Shown here in pieces: positions 1 through 7,833 of a stretch of 64,000 nt of DNA (within the stretch, counting starts at the first letter, position 1; each line of letters opens with the position of its first letter). This stretch comes from Actinomadura mexicana. GTDB taxonomy: Bacteria; Actinomycetota; Actinomycetes; Streptosporangiales; Streptosporangiaceae. Position numbers and translations under genes: made by a program. The notes under the pieces are model-generated. The model was not told the origin of the DNA, did not search any database, and was given only the letters and a program-made list of their open reading frames with translations. The stretch is taken from assembly GCF_900188105.1 (NCBI RefSeq), contig NZ_FZNP01000002.1, forward strand, positions 124,001-188,000, given 5' to 3'.

Positions 1-598
1 CGCCGGGCGGCATCCCGGCCTCCAACGCCAGGCTCGCCAGCAGGGACGCGGAGGCGGGGGTCTGCTCGGCCGGCTTCAGCACCACCGTGTTGCCCCACGC
101 CAGTGCCGGGGCGATCTTCCAGGTCTCCAGCATGAGGGGGAAGTTCCACGGCGCGATGGCGGCGACGACACCGGCCGGCTCGAAACGGGTGTAGGCGTGG
201 TGGCCGCTGTCCATCGGCAGTGCCTCGGCGGCCGACAGCCGCGCGTGGTCGGCGAAGAACCGGAAGTTGTAGGCCGACCGCGGAACGTCCTTGCCGCGGG
301 TGTCGGAGACGGGCTTGCCCATGTCGGTGGTGTCGGCCAGTGCCAGCTCGTCGAGGTCGGCCTCCATCAGGTCGGCCAGCCTGTGCAGGATCGCGCCCCG
401 TTCCGCGTACCCCATGCGCGGCCAGGGGCCTTCGTCGAACGCGCGGCGCGCGGCCGTGACGGCGAGCCCGGCCTCCTCCCGGCCGCCGAGCGCCACCTCC
501 GCCCAGGGCTGCCGGGTGTACGGGTCGACGGTGGGGAATCGGCTGCTCTGGCGGGACTCGGTCTCCCGGCCGTCGATGACATGGGGGATCAGGTTCAT
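1..598 (-). CDS. Semialdehyde dehydrogenase of a meta-cleavage pathway (partial, 3' end outside window)
   Basis: NAD(P)-dependent aldehyde dehydrogenase; only the first 199 codons are present. The N-terminus (MNLIPHVIDG) and the APWNFP motif (residues 149-154), followed by the cofactor-binding Lys at 175 in VVLKPAEQTP, place it in the ALDH superfamily, closest by eye to 2-hydroxymuconate-6-semialdehyde dehydrogenases (DmpC/PraB/HpaE type). The catalytic Cys lies beyond the window edge. The ATG at 598 overlaps the stop of the upstream tautomerase by 4 bp, so it is the last visible gene of the minus-strand operon. From context it would oxidise the ring-fission semialdehyde to the dicarboxylate used by the tautomerase and decarboxylase encoded upstream. 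The exact substrate is inferred. Confidence 0.88.
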   Translation of the reverse strand, partial: MNLIPHVIDGRETESRQSSRFPTVDPYTRQPWAEVALGGREEAGLAVTAARRAFDEGPWPRMGYAERGAILHRLADLMEADLDELALADTTDMGKPVSDTRGKDVPRSAYNFRFFADHARLSAAEALPMDSGHHAYTRFEPAGVVAAIAPWNFPLMLETWKIAPALAWGNTVVLKPAEQTPASASLLASLALEAGMPPG

Positions 599-795
599 GG
601 CTGTTCCTCGTTGCGTTCTTCGATGGTCACGTCTCCGGCGGCCCAGTGGGCGGCGGGCACCTCGCGGAGGATGACGCGGATGTCGCGCCGGGGTGCCCCG
701 ATGGCCGCCTCGGCGGCCTCCGTCAGGCGGGTGATCAGTGTGCGCAGCTGCTCCGCCGGCCGGCCGGCGACCAGGGTCACCTCGATCAGGGGCAT
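595..795 (-). CDS. 4-oxalocrotonate tautomerase family protein
   Basis: A 66-residue protein starting Met-Pro (MPLIEVTLVAGR). In this family the Met is removed and Pro-1 is the catalytic general base, so the retained Pro is strong evidence. Size matches the 60-70 residue 4-OT class; the conserved Arg in the RRDIRVILREV segment (residues 36-46) is also present. It should interconvert enol and keto forms of 2-hydroxymuconate-type acids between the dehydrogenase and decarboxylase steps. It overlaps both neighbours by 1-4 bp, so translation is probably coupled. 4-OT members can be promiscuous, so the substrate is taken from context. Confidence 0.85.
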   Translation of the reverse strand: MPLIEVTLVAGRPAEQLRTLITRLTEAAEAAIGAPRRDIRVILREVPAAHWAAGDVTIEERNEEQP

Positions 796-1409
796 CAGCG
801 GCCTCCCGGCGTCCGGACGGTCCGGGCCAGTGCGCCGGCCGCGTCGGCGACGGGGACGACCTCGGCGAAGACGGTGCCCATCAGCCGCAGGCTGCCCAGG
901 TGCAGGTCCTCGACGTATCCGGCGACCGCCTCCCTCGGAACGATCGCGCGCAGGTCGCGGAAGAAGGCGGCGCGGACGGTCGACTCGACGCAGAAGTCGG
1001 TGCGCACACCGGCCACCACGAGCGTGCCGACGTCGAGGTCGCGCAGCAGTCCGTCCAGCCCGGTGCGGTGGAAGGCGTCGAAGCGCGGCTTGGTGATCTC
1101 GTGGTCGCCCGGGGCGCGGTCGAGACCGGCGAGCAGTTCGCCGCCCCACGTCCCGCGCCTCAGCCCGCTCGCGCGCAGGAACGGGCTCCGCTCGGCCAGC
1201 AGCCCCACCTCGGCGTCCTGCGCCCACTCCATCCGCACCCAGATGACGGGCCGGCCCGCGGAGCGGGCGGCGGCGGTGAGGGTGTTGACGTGCCCGACGA
1301 GGTCGTCCAGTCCGGTGACGCGAAGCCCGGCCCGCGCGAACACGCCGTCGGGATGGCAGTAGTCGTTCTGCATGTCGATGACGAGCAGGGCCGTCCGCGG
1401 GCCGTTCAT
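795..1409 (-). CDS. Isochorismatase-family cysteine hydrolase (amidase type)
   Basis: A 204-residue alpha/beta hydrolase of the isochorismatase/N-carbamoylsarcosine amidase/nicotinamidase superfamily. The triad is readable: Asp12 in LLVIDMQND, Lys107 in ITKPRFDAF and Cys140 in GVRTDFCVES. The presence of Cys favours amide or ureido hydrolysis over isochorismate cleavage. It sits inside the ring-cleavage operon with 1-4 bp overlaps on both sides, so it likely acts on a pathway intermediate, for example a carboxamide or an amino/maleamate-like acid. That would hint at a nitrogen-bearing starting substrate. The exact substrate cannot be read from the sequence. Confidence 0.85.
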   Translation of the reverse strand: MNGPRTALLVIDMQNDYCHPDGVFARAGLRVTGLDDLVGHVNTLTAAARSAGRPVIWVRMEWAQDAEVGLLAERSPFLRASGLRRGTWGGELLAGLDRAPGDHEITKPRFDAFHRTGLDGLLRDLDVGTLVVAGVRTDFCVESTVRAAFFRDLRAIVPREAVAGYVEDLHLGSLRLMGTVFAEVVPVADAAGALARTVRTPGGR

Positions 1410-2131
1410 GTGCCGCCTCCGCGGGCGGCGGTCAGGGCGGCGTGCGCCGCGACGGCCGCGTCCAGGCGGTCGGGGTCGTCGCCCGCGATGGCCTCCACCA
1501 GTTCCTTGTGGACGGCCGGTCCGTCCACGTATCTCGTGGACGGACCGTTGGGCGTGACGCCGCGCAACCTGTTCTCCACGAACTCCAGCAGGGAGACATA
1601 GGTGTGCTGCAGGACCTTGTTCGGGGTTATCTCGGCGATCCGGCGGTGCAGGGCCCAGTTGGCGGCGAGGTACCCGACACCGTCCTCGGAGTCGCTCTCC
1701 ACGGCCGCGGCCATCGCCTCGGCCAGCCGGCGCAGCTCCGCGACGTCGCCTTCGGTGCGGTGCCGCATGGCCTCCCGCGCGAGCAGCGGTTCCAGCGCTT
1801 CGCGCATGACCAGGCAGTCGGAGACCGAGACCGAGTCTCCGCTGAGTTCGAGCATCTTGCGGCCCAGGCGCACCATCGGGGGCGGGGTCGCGACGAAGAT
1901 CCCGCCCTTGACGCCGGGACGGACGGAGATCGTGCCGCGCGAGATCAGCAGGCGGACCGCCTCGTTGAGCGTCGCGGCCGCCACGTCGAACTCGCGGCGC
2001 AGGCTGTCGCGGGTGCCGAGGCGGTGGCCGCCGGCCAGGGCGTCCTCGGCGATGCGCGCCTCGATCCTGCCGGCGACGGTCTCGGCCAGGGAGAGCCGGG
2101 GCAGGTCGGACGCCGCCTTGTCGGTGCTCAT
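1406..2131 (-). CDS. GntR-family (FCD subfamily) transcriptional regulator
   Basis: A 241-residue regulator. The N-terminal winged helix is seen in residues about 12-75 (ETVAGRIEARI, then LRREFDVAAATLNEAVRLL and the wing ISVRPGVKGGIFVA). A C-terminal all-helical FCD ligand domain follows, with the typical LHRRIAEIT segment. The ATG at 2131 overlaps the upstream amidohydrolase stop by 4 bp. The regulator is embedded in the operon it probably controls, and FCD proteins usually respond to carboxylic-acid intermediates. The inverted repeat at 9789-9811 ahead of the operon is a candidate binding site. Confidence 0.88.
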   Translation of the reverse strand: MSTDKAASDLPRLSLAETVAGRIEARIAEDALAGGHRLGTRDSLRREFDVAAATLNEAVRLLISRGTISVRPGVKGGIFVATPPPMVRLGRKMLELSGDSVSVSDCLVMREALEPLLAREAMRHRTEGDVAELRRLAEAMAAAVESDSEDGVGYLAANWALHRRIAEITPNKVLQHTYVSLLEFVENRLRGVTPNGPSTRYVDGPAVHKELVEAIAGDDPDRLDAAVAAHAALTAARGGGT

Positions 2132-3252
2132 GTGGGGTGTCCTTCGACTGGGATGGGGGGAGCGGAGGGTTCTTCGACCCGCTCGGGCGGGTCCGGCCGG
2201 GCGACGTGCAATCCGAGCAGCCGCGCGGCGTTGCCTCCCAGGATGGCGGTCTCCTGCCCGGCGTCCACGCCCAACGCGCGCACCGTCCGCAAGGGGTCGT
2301 GGTCGACGAGGTCGAACGGGCTGTCGGTGCCCAGGAGGACGTGGGCGGCCGTCATGTCCTTGACCAGCCGGCCGAGGGCCCCGGTGTCGAACACCGCGGT
2401 GTCGTACAGGAGCCGGCGCAGGTAGTCGCTCGGCGTGCGGCTCGTCACCCGCGCGACCGGCTTGCGCCGCCAGCCCAGATCGAGGCGGCCGCTGACGGCC
2501 GGGACGCACCCGCCGCCGTGCGCGAGGCAGAGGATTAGGTCGTGCCGGTCCAGCACACCGCCGAAGACCAGCCGGGACGTCGCCAGCGCGGTCTCCATCG
2601 GGTAGCCGAGCAGCTGGACCAGGTGGTAGTCGGCCAGCCGGTCGCGGGAGGAGACGCGGCTCGGGTGCAGCAGCGTGAAGCAGCGCCGGGCGGCGAGGGC
2701 CCGCCACAGTTCCTCGTTGACCGGGTCGTCGAGTTCGCGCCCGCCGCCGAAGGTGCCCATGGTGGCGCCCACCATGCCGAGCTCGTCCAGGCAGCGGGCC
2801 AGCTCGTCCGCCGCGCCCGGGTGCCCCACGGGCACGGTCGCCAGCCCGGACAGCCGGCCGCCCGAGCCGGCGACGAATTCGGCGAGCGCGTCGTTGGCCA
2901 GGCGCGTGACCTCCAGCGCGAGCCGGTCGTCGCCGGACTCGGAGGCGAACAGGAACGGCGGCGCGGCGACGACCTGGTGATCCACTCCCATCGCGGCGAG
3001 GGAGGCCAGGCGGAGTTCCATGTCGTGCTGTTCGGGAGCGAGCGGGATGGGCGATCCGGGCGCGAGCCCGCAGATCGCCGGGTCGAGGTTCAGCACGCGC
3101 TCCGCACCGCGGGACAGGTCGGCCAGCCCCTTGCGCTCCAGATGCCGCAGGAGCGGCATCGGCATCGCGTGCGTGTGAACGTCGATGACCGGCGTCCGCG
3201 GACGGGGCCCGCGCCCGGTCGCGTCTGCGTGGGGCACGGCCCTACTCACCAC
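2128..3252 (-). CDS. Amidohydrolase family, ACMSD/PraH-type decarboxylase
   Basis: A 374-residue TIM-barrel metalloenzyme of the Amidohydrolase_2 family. Metal-ligand motifs are visible in order: H26-x-H28 in VIDVHTHAM, a His in FTLLHPSR, a His in LILCLAHGGG and the Asp in LLGTDSPFD. Family members include ACMS decarboxylase, gamma-resorcylate decarboxylase and the 5-carboxy-2-hydroxymuconate-6-semialdehyde decarboxylase PraH. Lying just after the ring-cleavage dioxygenase genes, it most likely decarboxylates the carboxylated ring-fission semialdehyde. The start is GTG at 3252 (or 3249), overlapping the end of the LigA-like gene by about 10 bp. Confidence 0.85.
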   Translation of the reverse strand: MVSRAVPHADATGRGPRPRTPVIDVHTHAMPMPLLRHLERKGLADLSRGAERVLNLDPAICGLAPGSPIPLAPEQHDMELRLASLAAMGVDHQVVAAPPFLFASESGDDRLALEVTRLANDALAEFVAGSGGRLSGLATVPVGHPGAADELARCLDELGMVGATMGTFGGGRELDDPVNEELWRALAARRCFTLLHPSRVSSRDRLADYHLVQLLGYPMETALATSRLVFGGVLDRHDLILCLAHGGGCVPAVSGRLDLGWRRKPVARVTSRTPSDYLRRLLYDTAVFDTGALGRLVKDMTAAHVLLGTDSPFDLVDHDPLRTVRALGVDAGQETAILGGNAARLLGLHVARPDPPERVEEPSAPPIPVEGHPT

Positions 3253-3607
3253 GCTCGGCCATGTAGGAGTCGTACCGGTCTCCCAGCAGGGACCTGAGCA
3301 GCGCGGTCGCGGCGCCGGAGGTGCCCGCCGTCTCGCCCGTGCCGTAGATCAGCCGTGCGAGCTGGGAGAGCAGGTAGGGGTGCAGGCCGAGTTCGAACAG
3401 CGTGCGGAAGTCCCGGTCCAGGATCGCCGTGCGTTCCTCGCCGGTGAGCGGATAGGCGTCCAGCACCTCCTTCTCGGACGACTCGAACCGGGCCCGCAGT
3501 TCGCGGTCCCACTTCAGGTCCTGCACCAGATCGTTGGTCCGCAGCAGCGGGTCGAAGTATTCGAGTGCCATTTCCGGGTCGTCCATTCGTGTAGGCGGCG
3601 GGGTCAT
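3242..3607 (-). CDS. LigA-type small (alpha) subunit of extradiol ring-cleavage dioxygenase
   Basis: A 121-residue helical protein resembling the protocatechuate 4,5-dioxygenase alpha subunit LigA. Typical features are FESSEKEVLDAYPLTGEERTA followed by a helix-rich tail with LFELGLHPYLLSQLARLIYG. LigA-like subunits cap the active site of the LigB catalytic subunit. It follows the LigB-type gene directly (ATG at 3607 overlaps the LigB stop by 4 bp), so an alpha2-beta2 enzyme is likely. An internal Met at codon 8 is an alternative start. Annotation is by pattern; there is no catalytic motif to check in this subunit. Confidence 0.82.
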   Translation of the reverse strand: MTPPPTRMDDPEMALEYFDPLLRTNDLVQDLKWDRELRARFESSEKEVLDAYPLTGEERTAILDRDFRTLFELGLHPYLLSQLARLIYGTGETAGTSGAATALLRSLLGDRYDSYMAERGE

Positions 3608-4452
3608 GGAAGGTCCCAGCGGACCGCGCCGAAGCCGCAGCGCCACTGGTCGACGGCCGCGTAGCCCAGCGCCTTGCACGGGCGCGGGCCGATGGCGCCC
3701 ATGACGACCATCCAGGACAGCAGTTCCGCGGTACCGCCGGAGCCTGCCTCCTCCATCCGCTCGAACGTCGCGTCGGTGAGGACCTTCTCGTGGTCGCCCT
3801 CGACCAGCAGGTCCATCCACCAGCGGTCGAACTTCTCGTCGATCTCCATGTAGCGGGGCCCGCCCGGCTCGTGGGAGAGGCCGCCCGAGCCGAGCAGCCC
3901 GACCCGCAGGCCCGCGGGCAGCCGGGTGCGGATGGCCTCGCCGAGCGTCTCGCCGAGCGCGTAGCAGACACGCTCGTCCGGGACGGGCGGCACCGTGCAG
4001 TTCTGCAGCACGGGGACGACCGCCACCCCGGTCGAGACGAGATCCGCCATGGTGACCGGGACCGAGAGGTTGTCGTCGTAGCGGAGGTTCTCGCGGACCG
4101 CGCGAACGCGCGGCGCCCGGTCCTTGACGCTCTCGTACAGGACTTCGGCCACGTCCGGGCGCCCGGGAAGCTCGTAGTCCGCGACGCGCAGCCAGGGCTT
4201 GAACCACTCGTCGGGGCCGGAGTGCCGTTCGGCCATGCCGAAGGTGAAGTCGGCGTAGTCGCTGACCAGGCCGTTGGCGATGTGGTCGTTGGCGATGACC
4301 AGGAGCACGTCGGTGCGGGACTCCACGACGGCGGCGTGGATCTCGGCATAGGCCGCGAGCACGGTCTTCCGGTCGGCCTCGGGGGCCTTGTCGAACCAGC
4401 CGGTGAGGCCGGGAGCGTGGCTCGCGGCCATCGCGACGCTGATCTCAGCCAT
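3604..4452 (-). CDS. LigB-type extradiol (class III) ring-cleavage dioxygenase catalytic subunit
   Basis: A 282-residue Fe(II) dioxygenase of the LigB family. Positions match LigB closely: His12 and His57 as metal ligands, Glu243 (GTAELLSW) as third ligand, and the catalytic His194 in GGLSHEPGG. The enzyme opens a catecholic or 2-aminophenolic ring next to the hydroxyl. With the LigA subunit, an ACMSD-type decarboxylase, a semialdehyde dehydrogenase, 4-OT and 4-oxalocrotonate decarboxylase in the same operon, the route resembles protocatechuate 2,3-cleavage (PraA pathway of Paenibacillus) rather than the 4,5-route. An amino-hydroxybenzoate remains an alternative substrate. Confidence 0.88.
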   Translation of the reverse strand: MAEISVAMAASHAPGLTGWFDKAPEADRKTVLAAYAEIHAAVVESRTDVLLVIANDHIANGLVSDYADFTFGMAERHSGPDEWFKPWLRVADYELPGRPDVAEVLYESVKDRAPRVRAVRENLRYDDNLSVPVTMADLVSTGVAVVPVLQNCTVPPVPDERVCYALGETLGEAIRTRLPAGLRVGLLGSGGLSHEPGGPRYMEIDEKFDRWWMDLLVEGDHEKVLTDATFERMEEAGSGGTAELLSWMVVMGAIGPRPCKALGYAAVDQWRCGFGAVRWDLP

Positions 4453-5329
4453 GGTTCCTCCGTCCTGTTTGGGGGTGGGCCGAAGCGCTCCGCCGCAGGC
4501 GATGCGTGTCGCGCCGCAGGCGAAGCATGATCGCCTGCGCGGCCTGCTCGGCGGCGGCGGTCTGGATGCGGTGTCCTTCGGCGGCGTCGGCGGCGGCCGG
4601 GTCGCCGAGGTAGCCGGCCGGGGTGACGCGGCGTGCGTGCTCGTGGCCCTGGCGCCATATGGCCAGTTCGCCGGGGCCCAGGCCGCTGGGTTCCAGCCGC
4701 GCCCGGACCTCCTCGCGCACCAGCCGCGGGTGGGTGTGCATCATGAGGGACGTCTCCCAGCTCCCCGCGTGGACGTCGACCGGACCGTCCGGCGGACCCT
4801 CGTCCGGCCCGTAGAGAGTCAGGTAGGGGTCGTCCGCTTCGAGGCCGATGCGCCGGGCCAGCGCCGGCTCGGTCACGAAGCTCGCGTCCGCGTCCGTGCG
4901 TTCGCAGGCCGCTCTGACACCGTCGTGGACGGTGCGGTTGTGCAGCGCGTCGCCGTGCCCGGAGAAGCAGAACACGTGCCGGAAGCCGTCGCGCGCCATC
5001 CCGGCGAGCAGGTCGACCATGACCTCCCGCATCGACTCGGGCCGCACGCCGTAGGACGCGGGGAACGCGCCCGAGACCACGTTGACGCCCCAGTAGTAGG
5101 GCGGCACGATCAGCGCCTGGACGCCCCGCTCGGCCAGCAGTGCCCGGACGGCTCGCAGCCGGGCCGCCGGCAGGTAGACGTCGGTCCCGGTCGGCAGGTG
5201 CGGACCGTGCTGCTCGATCACGCCGAACGCCCAGAGCAGCACCGCGCCCGACCGGGCGGCCGCGTCGACCTCGTGCCAGGTCAGCTCCGCCAGCGTGCCG
5301 GCGAAGACGTCACGGGCGCCGTCATCCAT
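4445..5329 (-). CDS. Creatininase-family amidohydrolase
   Basis: A 294-residue member of the creatininase family. Metal-binding signatures are clear: Glu39-x-His41 and Asp50 in the VIEQHGPHLPTGTD segment, then FCFSGHGD and a Glu in GSWETSLMMHTHP. Family members are metal-dependent amidohydrolases (creatinine, formamidopyrimidine deformylase, MftE peptidase). It lies between the ABC-transporter ATPase and the dioxygenase genes with 8-bp overlaps, so it probably performs an early hydrolytic step on the imported compound, such as removing an amide or lactam. The last 20 residues are basic and low-complexity. Substrate unknown. Confidence 0.82.
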   Translation of the reverse strand: MDDGARDVFAGTLAELTWHEVDAAARSGAVLLWAFGVIEQHGPHLPTGTDVYLPAARLRAVRALLAERGVQALIVPPYYWGVNVVSGAFPASYGVRPESMREVMVDLLAGMARDGFRHVFCFSGHGDALHNRTVHDGVRAACERTDADASFVTEPALARRIGLEADDPYLTLYGPDEGPPDGPVDVHAGSWETSLMMHTHPRLVREEVRARLEPSGLGPGELAIWRQGHEHARRVTPAGYLGDPAAADAAEGHRIQTAAAEQAAQAIMLRLRRDTHRLRRSASAHPQTGRRNHG

Positions 5330-6200
5330 CGCGGCCCTCCCCGGGATCGGCGGCGGGACGCGCTCGGTCGCGCCGGTGGTAGGTCTTGGCCTGCTGCACC
5401 TGCGAGTAGACGTGCGCGCGCAGCTCAGCGAAGCGCGGATCGGAGCGCGTCGCCAGCTGCTCGCGCTCCGCGGGCAGGTCGATCAGGGTGTCGTCCATGA
5501 TCACGGTGGGGGCCGCGGAGAGCACCAGGACGCGCTGGCCCAGGTACACCGCCTCCTCGATGTCGTGGGTGACGAACAGCACCGTCATGCCGAGCCGCCG
5601 CCACAGTTCGCGGGTGAGGTCCTCCAGCTCCGCGCGGGTCTGGGCGTCCACCGCGGCGAACGGCTCGTCCATGATCAGTACTGCCGGCTCGTAGGCGACG
5701 GCGCGGGCGATCGCCACCCGCTGCTGCATCCCGCCGGAGAGCTGCCAGGGGTAGGCGCCCGCCGCGTCCGTCAGGCCGACCGACTCCAGCGCCTCGGCCA
5801 CCAGCTCGCCGCGCCGCCGCTTGGGCACCTTCTTCTGCTTCAGCGGCAGCTCGATGTTCTGCGTGACGGAAAGCCACGGGAACAGGCTCCGCCCGTACTC
5901 CTGGAAGACCACCGCCATGTTCTCCGGCGGCCGTACCACCGGACGGTTCTCCAGCAGCACCTGTCCGCCGCTCGGGGCCAGGAGGCCGGCGACGCACTTC
6001 AGCAGGGTGGTCTTGCCTGCGCCCGACGGCCCCACGATGCAGACCAGCTCCCCCGCGGCGATCCCGAACGTGAGGTCGCGCACCGCCTCGACGGTGCGGT
6101 CGGCCGCCTGGTAGGTCTTCCTCAGCCCCCGCACGTCGAGCAGGGCCGAGCCGCTCCCGGTGCCGACCGCGGCGGGAGACGCGATATCCGTGCCGGTCAT
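5322..6200 (-). CDS. ABC transporter ATP-binding protein (nitrate/sulfonate/taurine type)
   Basis: A 292-residue nucleotide-binding subunit of the SsuB/TauB/NrtD type. Walker A GPSGAGKTT is at residues 57-65, followed by Q-loop VVFQEYGRSLFPWL, signature LSGGMQQRVAIARA, Walker B VLIMDEPF and the switch His in FVTHDIEEA. The ATG at 6200 overlaps the upstream permease stop by 4 bp. It should energise the two permeases and the lipoprotein encoded immediately upstream. This importer class takes small sulfonates, nitrate, riboflavin/pyrimidine precursors or aromatic acids. The operon context favours the aromatic substrate of the pathway. Confidence 0.92.
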   Translation of the reverse strand: MTGTDIASPAAVGTGSGSALLDVRGLRKTYQAADRTVEAVRDLTFGIAAGELVCIVGPSGAGKTTLLKCVAGLLAPSGGQVLLENRPVVRPPENMAVVFQEYGRSLFPWLSVTQNIELPLKQKKVPKRRRGELVAEALESVGLTDAAGAYPWQLSGGMQQRVAIARAVAYEPAVLIMDEPFAAVDAQTRAELEDLTRELWRRLGMTVLFVTHDIEEAVYLGQRVLVLSAAPTVIMDDTLIDLPAEREQLATRSDPRFAELRAHVYSQVQQAKTYHRRDRARPAADPGEGRDG

Positions 6201-6985
6201 GACTTTCCTCTCTGGGCTTGGCGCCACCCCCGGTACCAGCGCAGCGCGCGGGCCTCGAACCGCCCGAACAGCAGCGACAGCAGGAACCCCAGCAGGCCGA
6301 GCAGCAGGATCCCGCTCCACATCTCGGGGATCTCGAACCCGCGCTGGAACTGGACGATCGTGTAGCCGAGGCCGCTGGAGCTGGCGAACATCTCGCTGAT
6401 CACCATGAGGATGATCGAGATCGACAGTGCCTGCCGCATGCCGGTGACGATCTGCGGGGAGGCGGCCGGCAGCACCAGGCGGCGCAGCCTGGCGGCGCCG
6501 GTCAGGCCGTAGGAGCGGGCCGTGTCGGCCAGCACCTCGTCGATCGCGCGGACGCCCTCGGCGGTGTTGAGCAGCACCGGCCACATCGACCCGATGACGA
6601 TGACGGTGATCTTCATGGTGTCGCCGATGCCGACGAACAGCATCAGCACCGGGATCAGGACGGGCGGCGGGACCGCGCGGAAGAACTCCAGCACCGGCTC
6701 GGCCAGCAGCCTGACCCGGCGGCTGGACCCGATCAGGACGCCGACGGTCACGCCCAGCGCCACCGCGCCGAGGTAACCGGCCGCCAGCCGGGCGACGCTG
6801 GGAAGCACGTCGTCGACGATGCGGTCGGAGAACCACGTCTCGCCGAACGCGCTCAGGATGGTCCGCAGCGGGGGGAAGTAGAAGTCGGTGCTCGAAGCGG
6901 TCAGCACCCACCAGAGGGTCAGCAGCACGGCGGGCAGTCCCAGCAGGTAGCCGAGCCGTCCGGCGCCGCGGAGCACGGTCCTCAT
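6197..6985 (-). CDS. ABC transporter permease (SsuC/TauC type)
   Basis: A 262-residue inner-membrane subunit with about six hydrophobic helices: LLGLPAVLLTLWWVLT near the N-terminus, AAGYLGAVALGVTVGVLIG, LIPVLMLFVGIG and a C-terminal LLLGLLGFLLSLLFG. The EAA-type coupling segment is around DTARSYGLTGAARLRRLVLPAASPQ, which contacts the ATPase. It is one of two adjacent permeases, so a heterodimeric channel is likely. The start ATG at 6985 overlaps the previous permease by 4 bp. Confidence 0.9.
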   Translation of the reverse strand: MRTVLRGAGRLGYLLGLPAVLLTLWWVLTASSTDFYFPPLRTILSAFGETWFSDRIVDDVLPSVARLAAGYLGAVALGVTVGVLIGSSRRVRLLAEPVLEFFRAVPPPVLIPVLMLFVGIGDTMKITVIVIGSMWPVLLNTAEGVRAIDEVLADTARSYGLTGAARLRRLVLPAASPQIVTGMRQALSISIILMVISEMFASSSGLGYTIVQFQRGFEIPEMWSGILLLGLLGFLLSLLFGRFEARALRWYRGWRQAQRGKS

Positions 6986-7782
6986 GCCGGCGCCTCCGTC
7001 CGCATCGACGCGTGCCAGGCCAGGACGCGCCGCTCCAGCGCCCGGGTCAGCAGGTTCACGCAGACCCCGAGCGCACCGGTGACGAAGATCAGCGCGTACA
7101 TCTCGGCGACGGCGTTGCTCGCCTGGGCCAGCCCGATCGCGCTGCCGAGCCCCGGGGACCCGATGATGAGCTCGCCCGCGACGGCCAGGACCAGCGCCAC
7201 CGAGGCCGCGAGCCGCACGCCCGTCAGCAGGTACGGCAGCGCGGTCGGCCAGATCAGGTACCGCAGCCGGCCCCACCGGGAGAACCGGTAGGCGGCCGCG
7301 GTCTCCCGCGCGACCGGGTCGACGTCCTGAACCCCGTGGATGGCCTGCACCAGCACGGGCCAGCCGGCGGCGTACACCACCAGCAGGAGCGTGGAGCCGA
7401 GCCGCGTGCCGTAGAGCAGCACGGCCAGCGGGACGAGGGCGACCGAGGGGATCGGCCGGAGGAACTCGATGGTCGAGGCGGTCGCCTCACGCAGGACCCG
7501 GACGCTGCCGATCAGCAGGCCCAGGCTCAGGCCGGCCGCGACCGCGATGGCCAGCCCGTACCCCCAGCCCCGGAGCGTGTCGAGCAGCGAGCCCCAGAAC
7601 CCGGCGCTGCCGGCCTCGTCGGCCAGCGCCCGGACGATGGCGCTGAACGGGGGCAGCTCGTCCGGCGAGATCACGCCCGTCCGCGGCAGCACCTCGAGGA
7701 ACGCGGCGAAGGCGGCGACTCCGAGCGGGCCGAGGAGCGAGTCGGGCACGACGCCTCCGCGCCGCCGGCTCTTGATCATCAT
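6982..7782 (-). CDS. ABC transporter permease (SsuC/TauC type)
   Basis: A second permease of about 266 residues, with helices VAAFAAFLEVLP, WGYGLAIAVAAGLSLGLLIG, VALVPLAVLLYG, LLLVVYAAGWPVLV and ASVALVLAVAGELIIG. The coupling loop is around ETAAAYRFSRWGRLRYLIWPTALPY. An upstream in-frame GTG at 7803 exists, but a GAGGA ribosome-binding site lies 4-7 nt before two consecutive ATGs at 7782 and 7779, so I prefer those starts. It precedes the second permease with a 4-bp overlap. It would form half of the membrane channel. Confidence 0.88.
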   Translation of the reverse strand: MMIKSRRRGGVVPDSLLGPLGVAAFAAFLEVLPRTGVISPDELPPFSAIVRALADEAGSAGFWGSLLDTLRGWGYGLAIAVAAGLSLGLLIGSVRVLREATASTIEFLRPIPSVALVPLAVLLYGTRLGSTLLLVVYAAGWPVLVQAIHGVQDVDPVARETAAAYRFSRWGRLRYLIWPTALPYLLTGVRLAASVALVLAVAGELIIGSPGLGSAIGLAQASNAVAEMYALIFVTGALGVCVNLLTRALERRVLAWHASMRTEAPA

Positions 7783-7833
7783 GATGTCCTCGTCAGGTCG
7801 CACGGCAGGTCACTCGTCATGTCACACGGCATG

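Noticed and set aside
795..5329. Creatinine degradation (creatininase plus N-carbamoylsarcosine amidase)
   Set aside because: Family names match superficially, but no N-methylhydantoinase is in this operon and every flanking enzyme belongs to aromatic ring cleavage.
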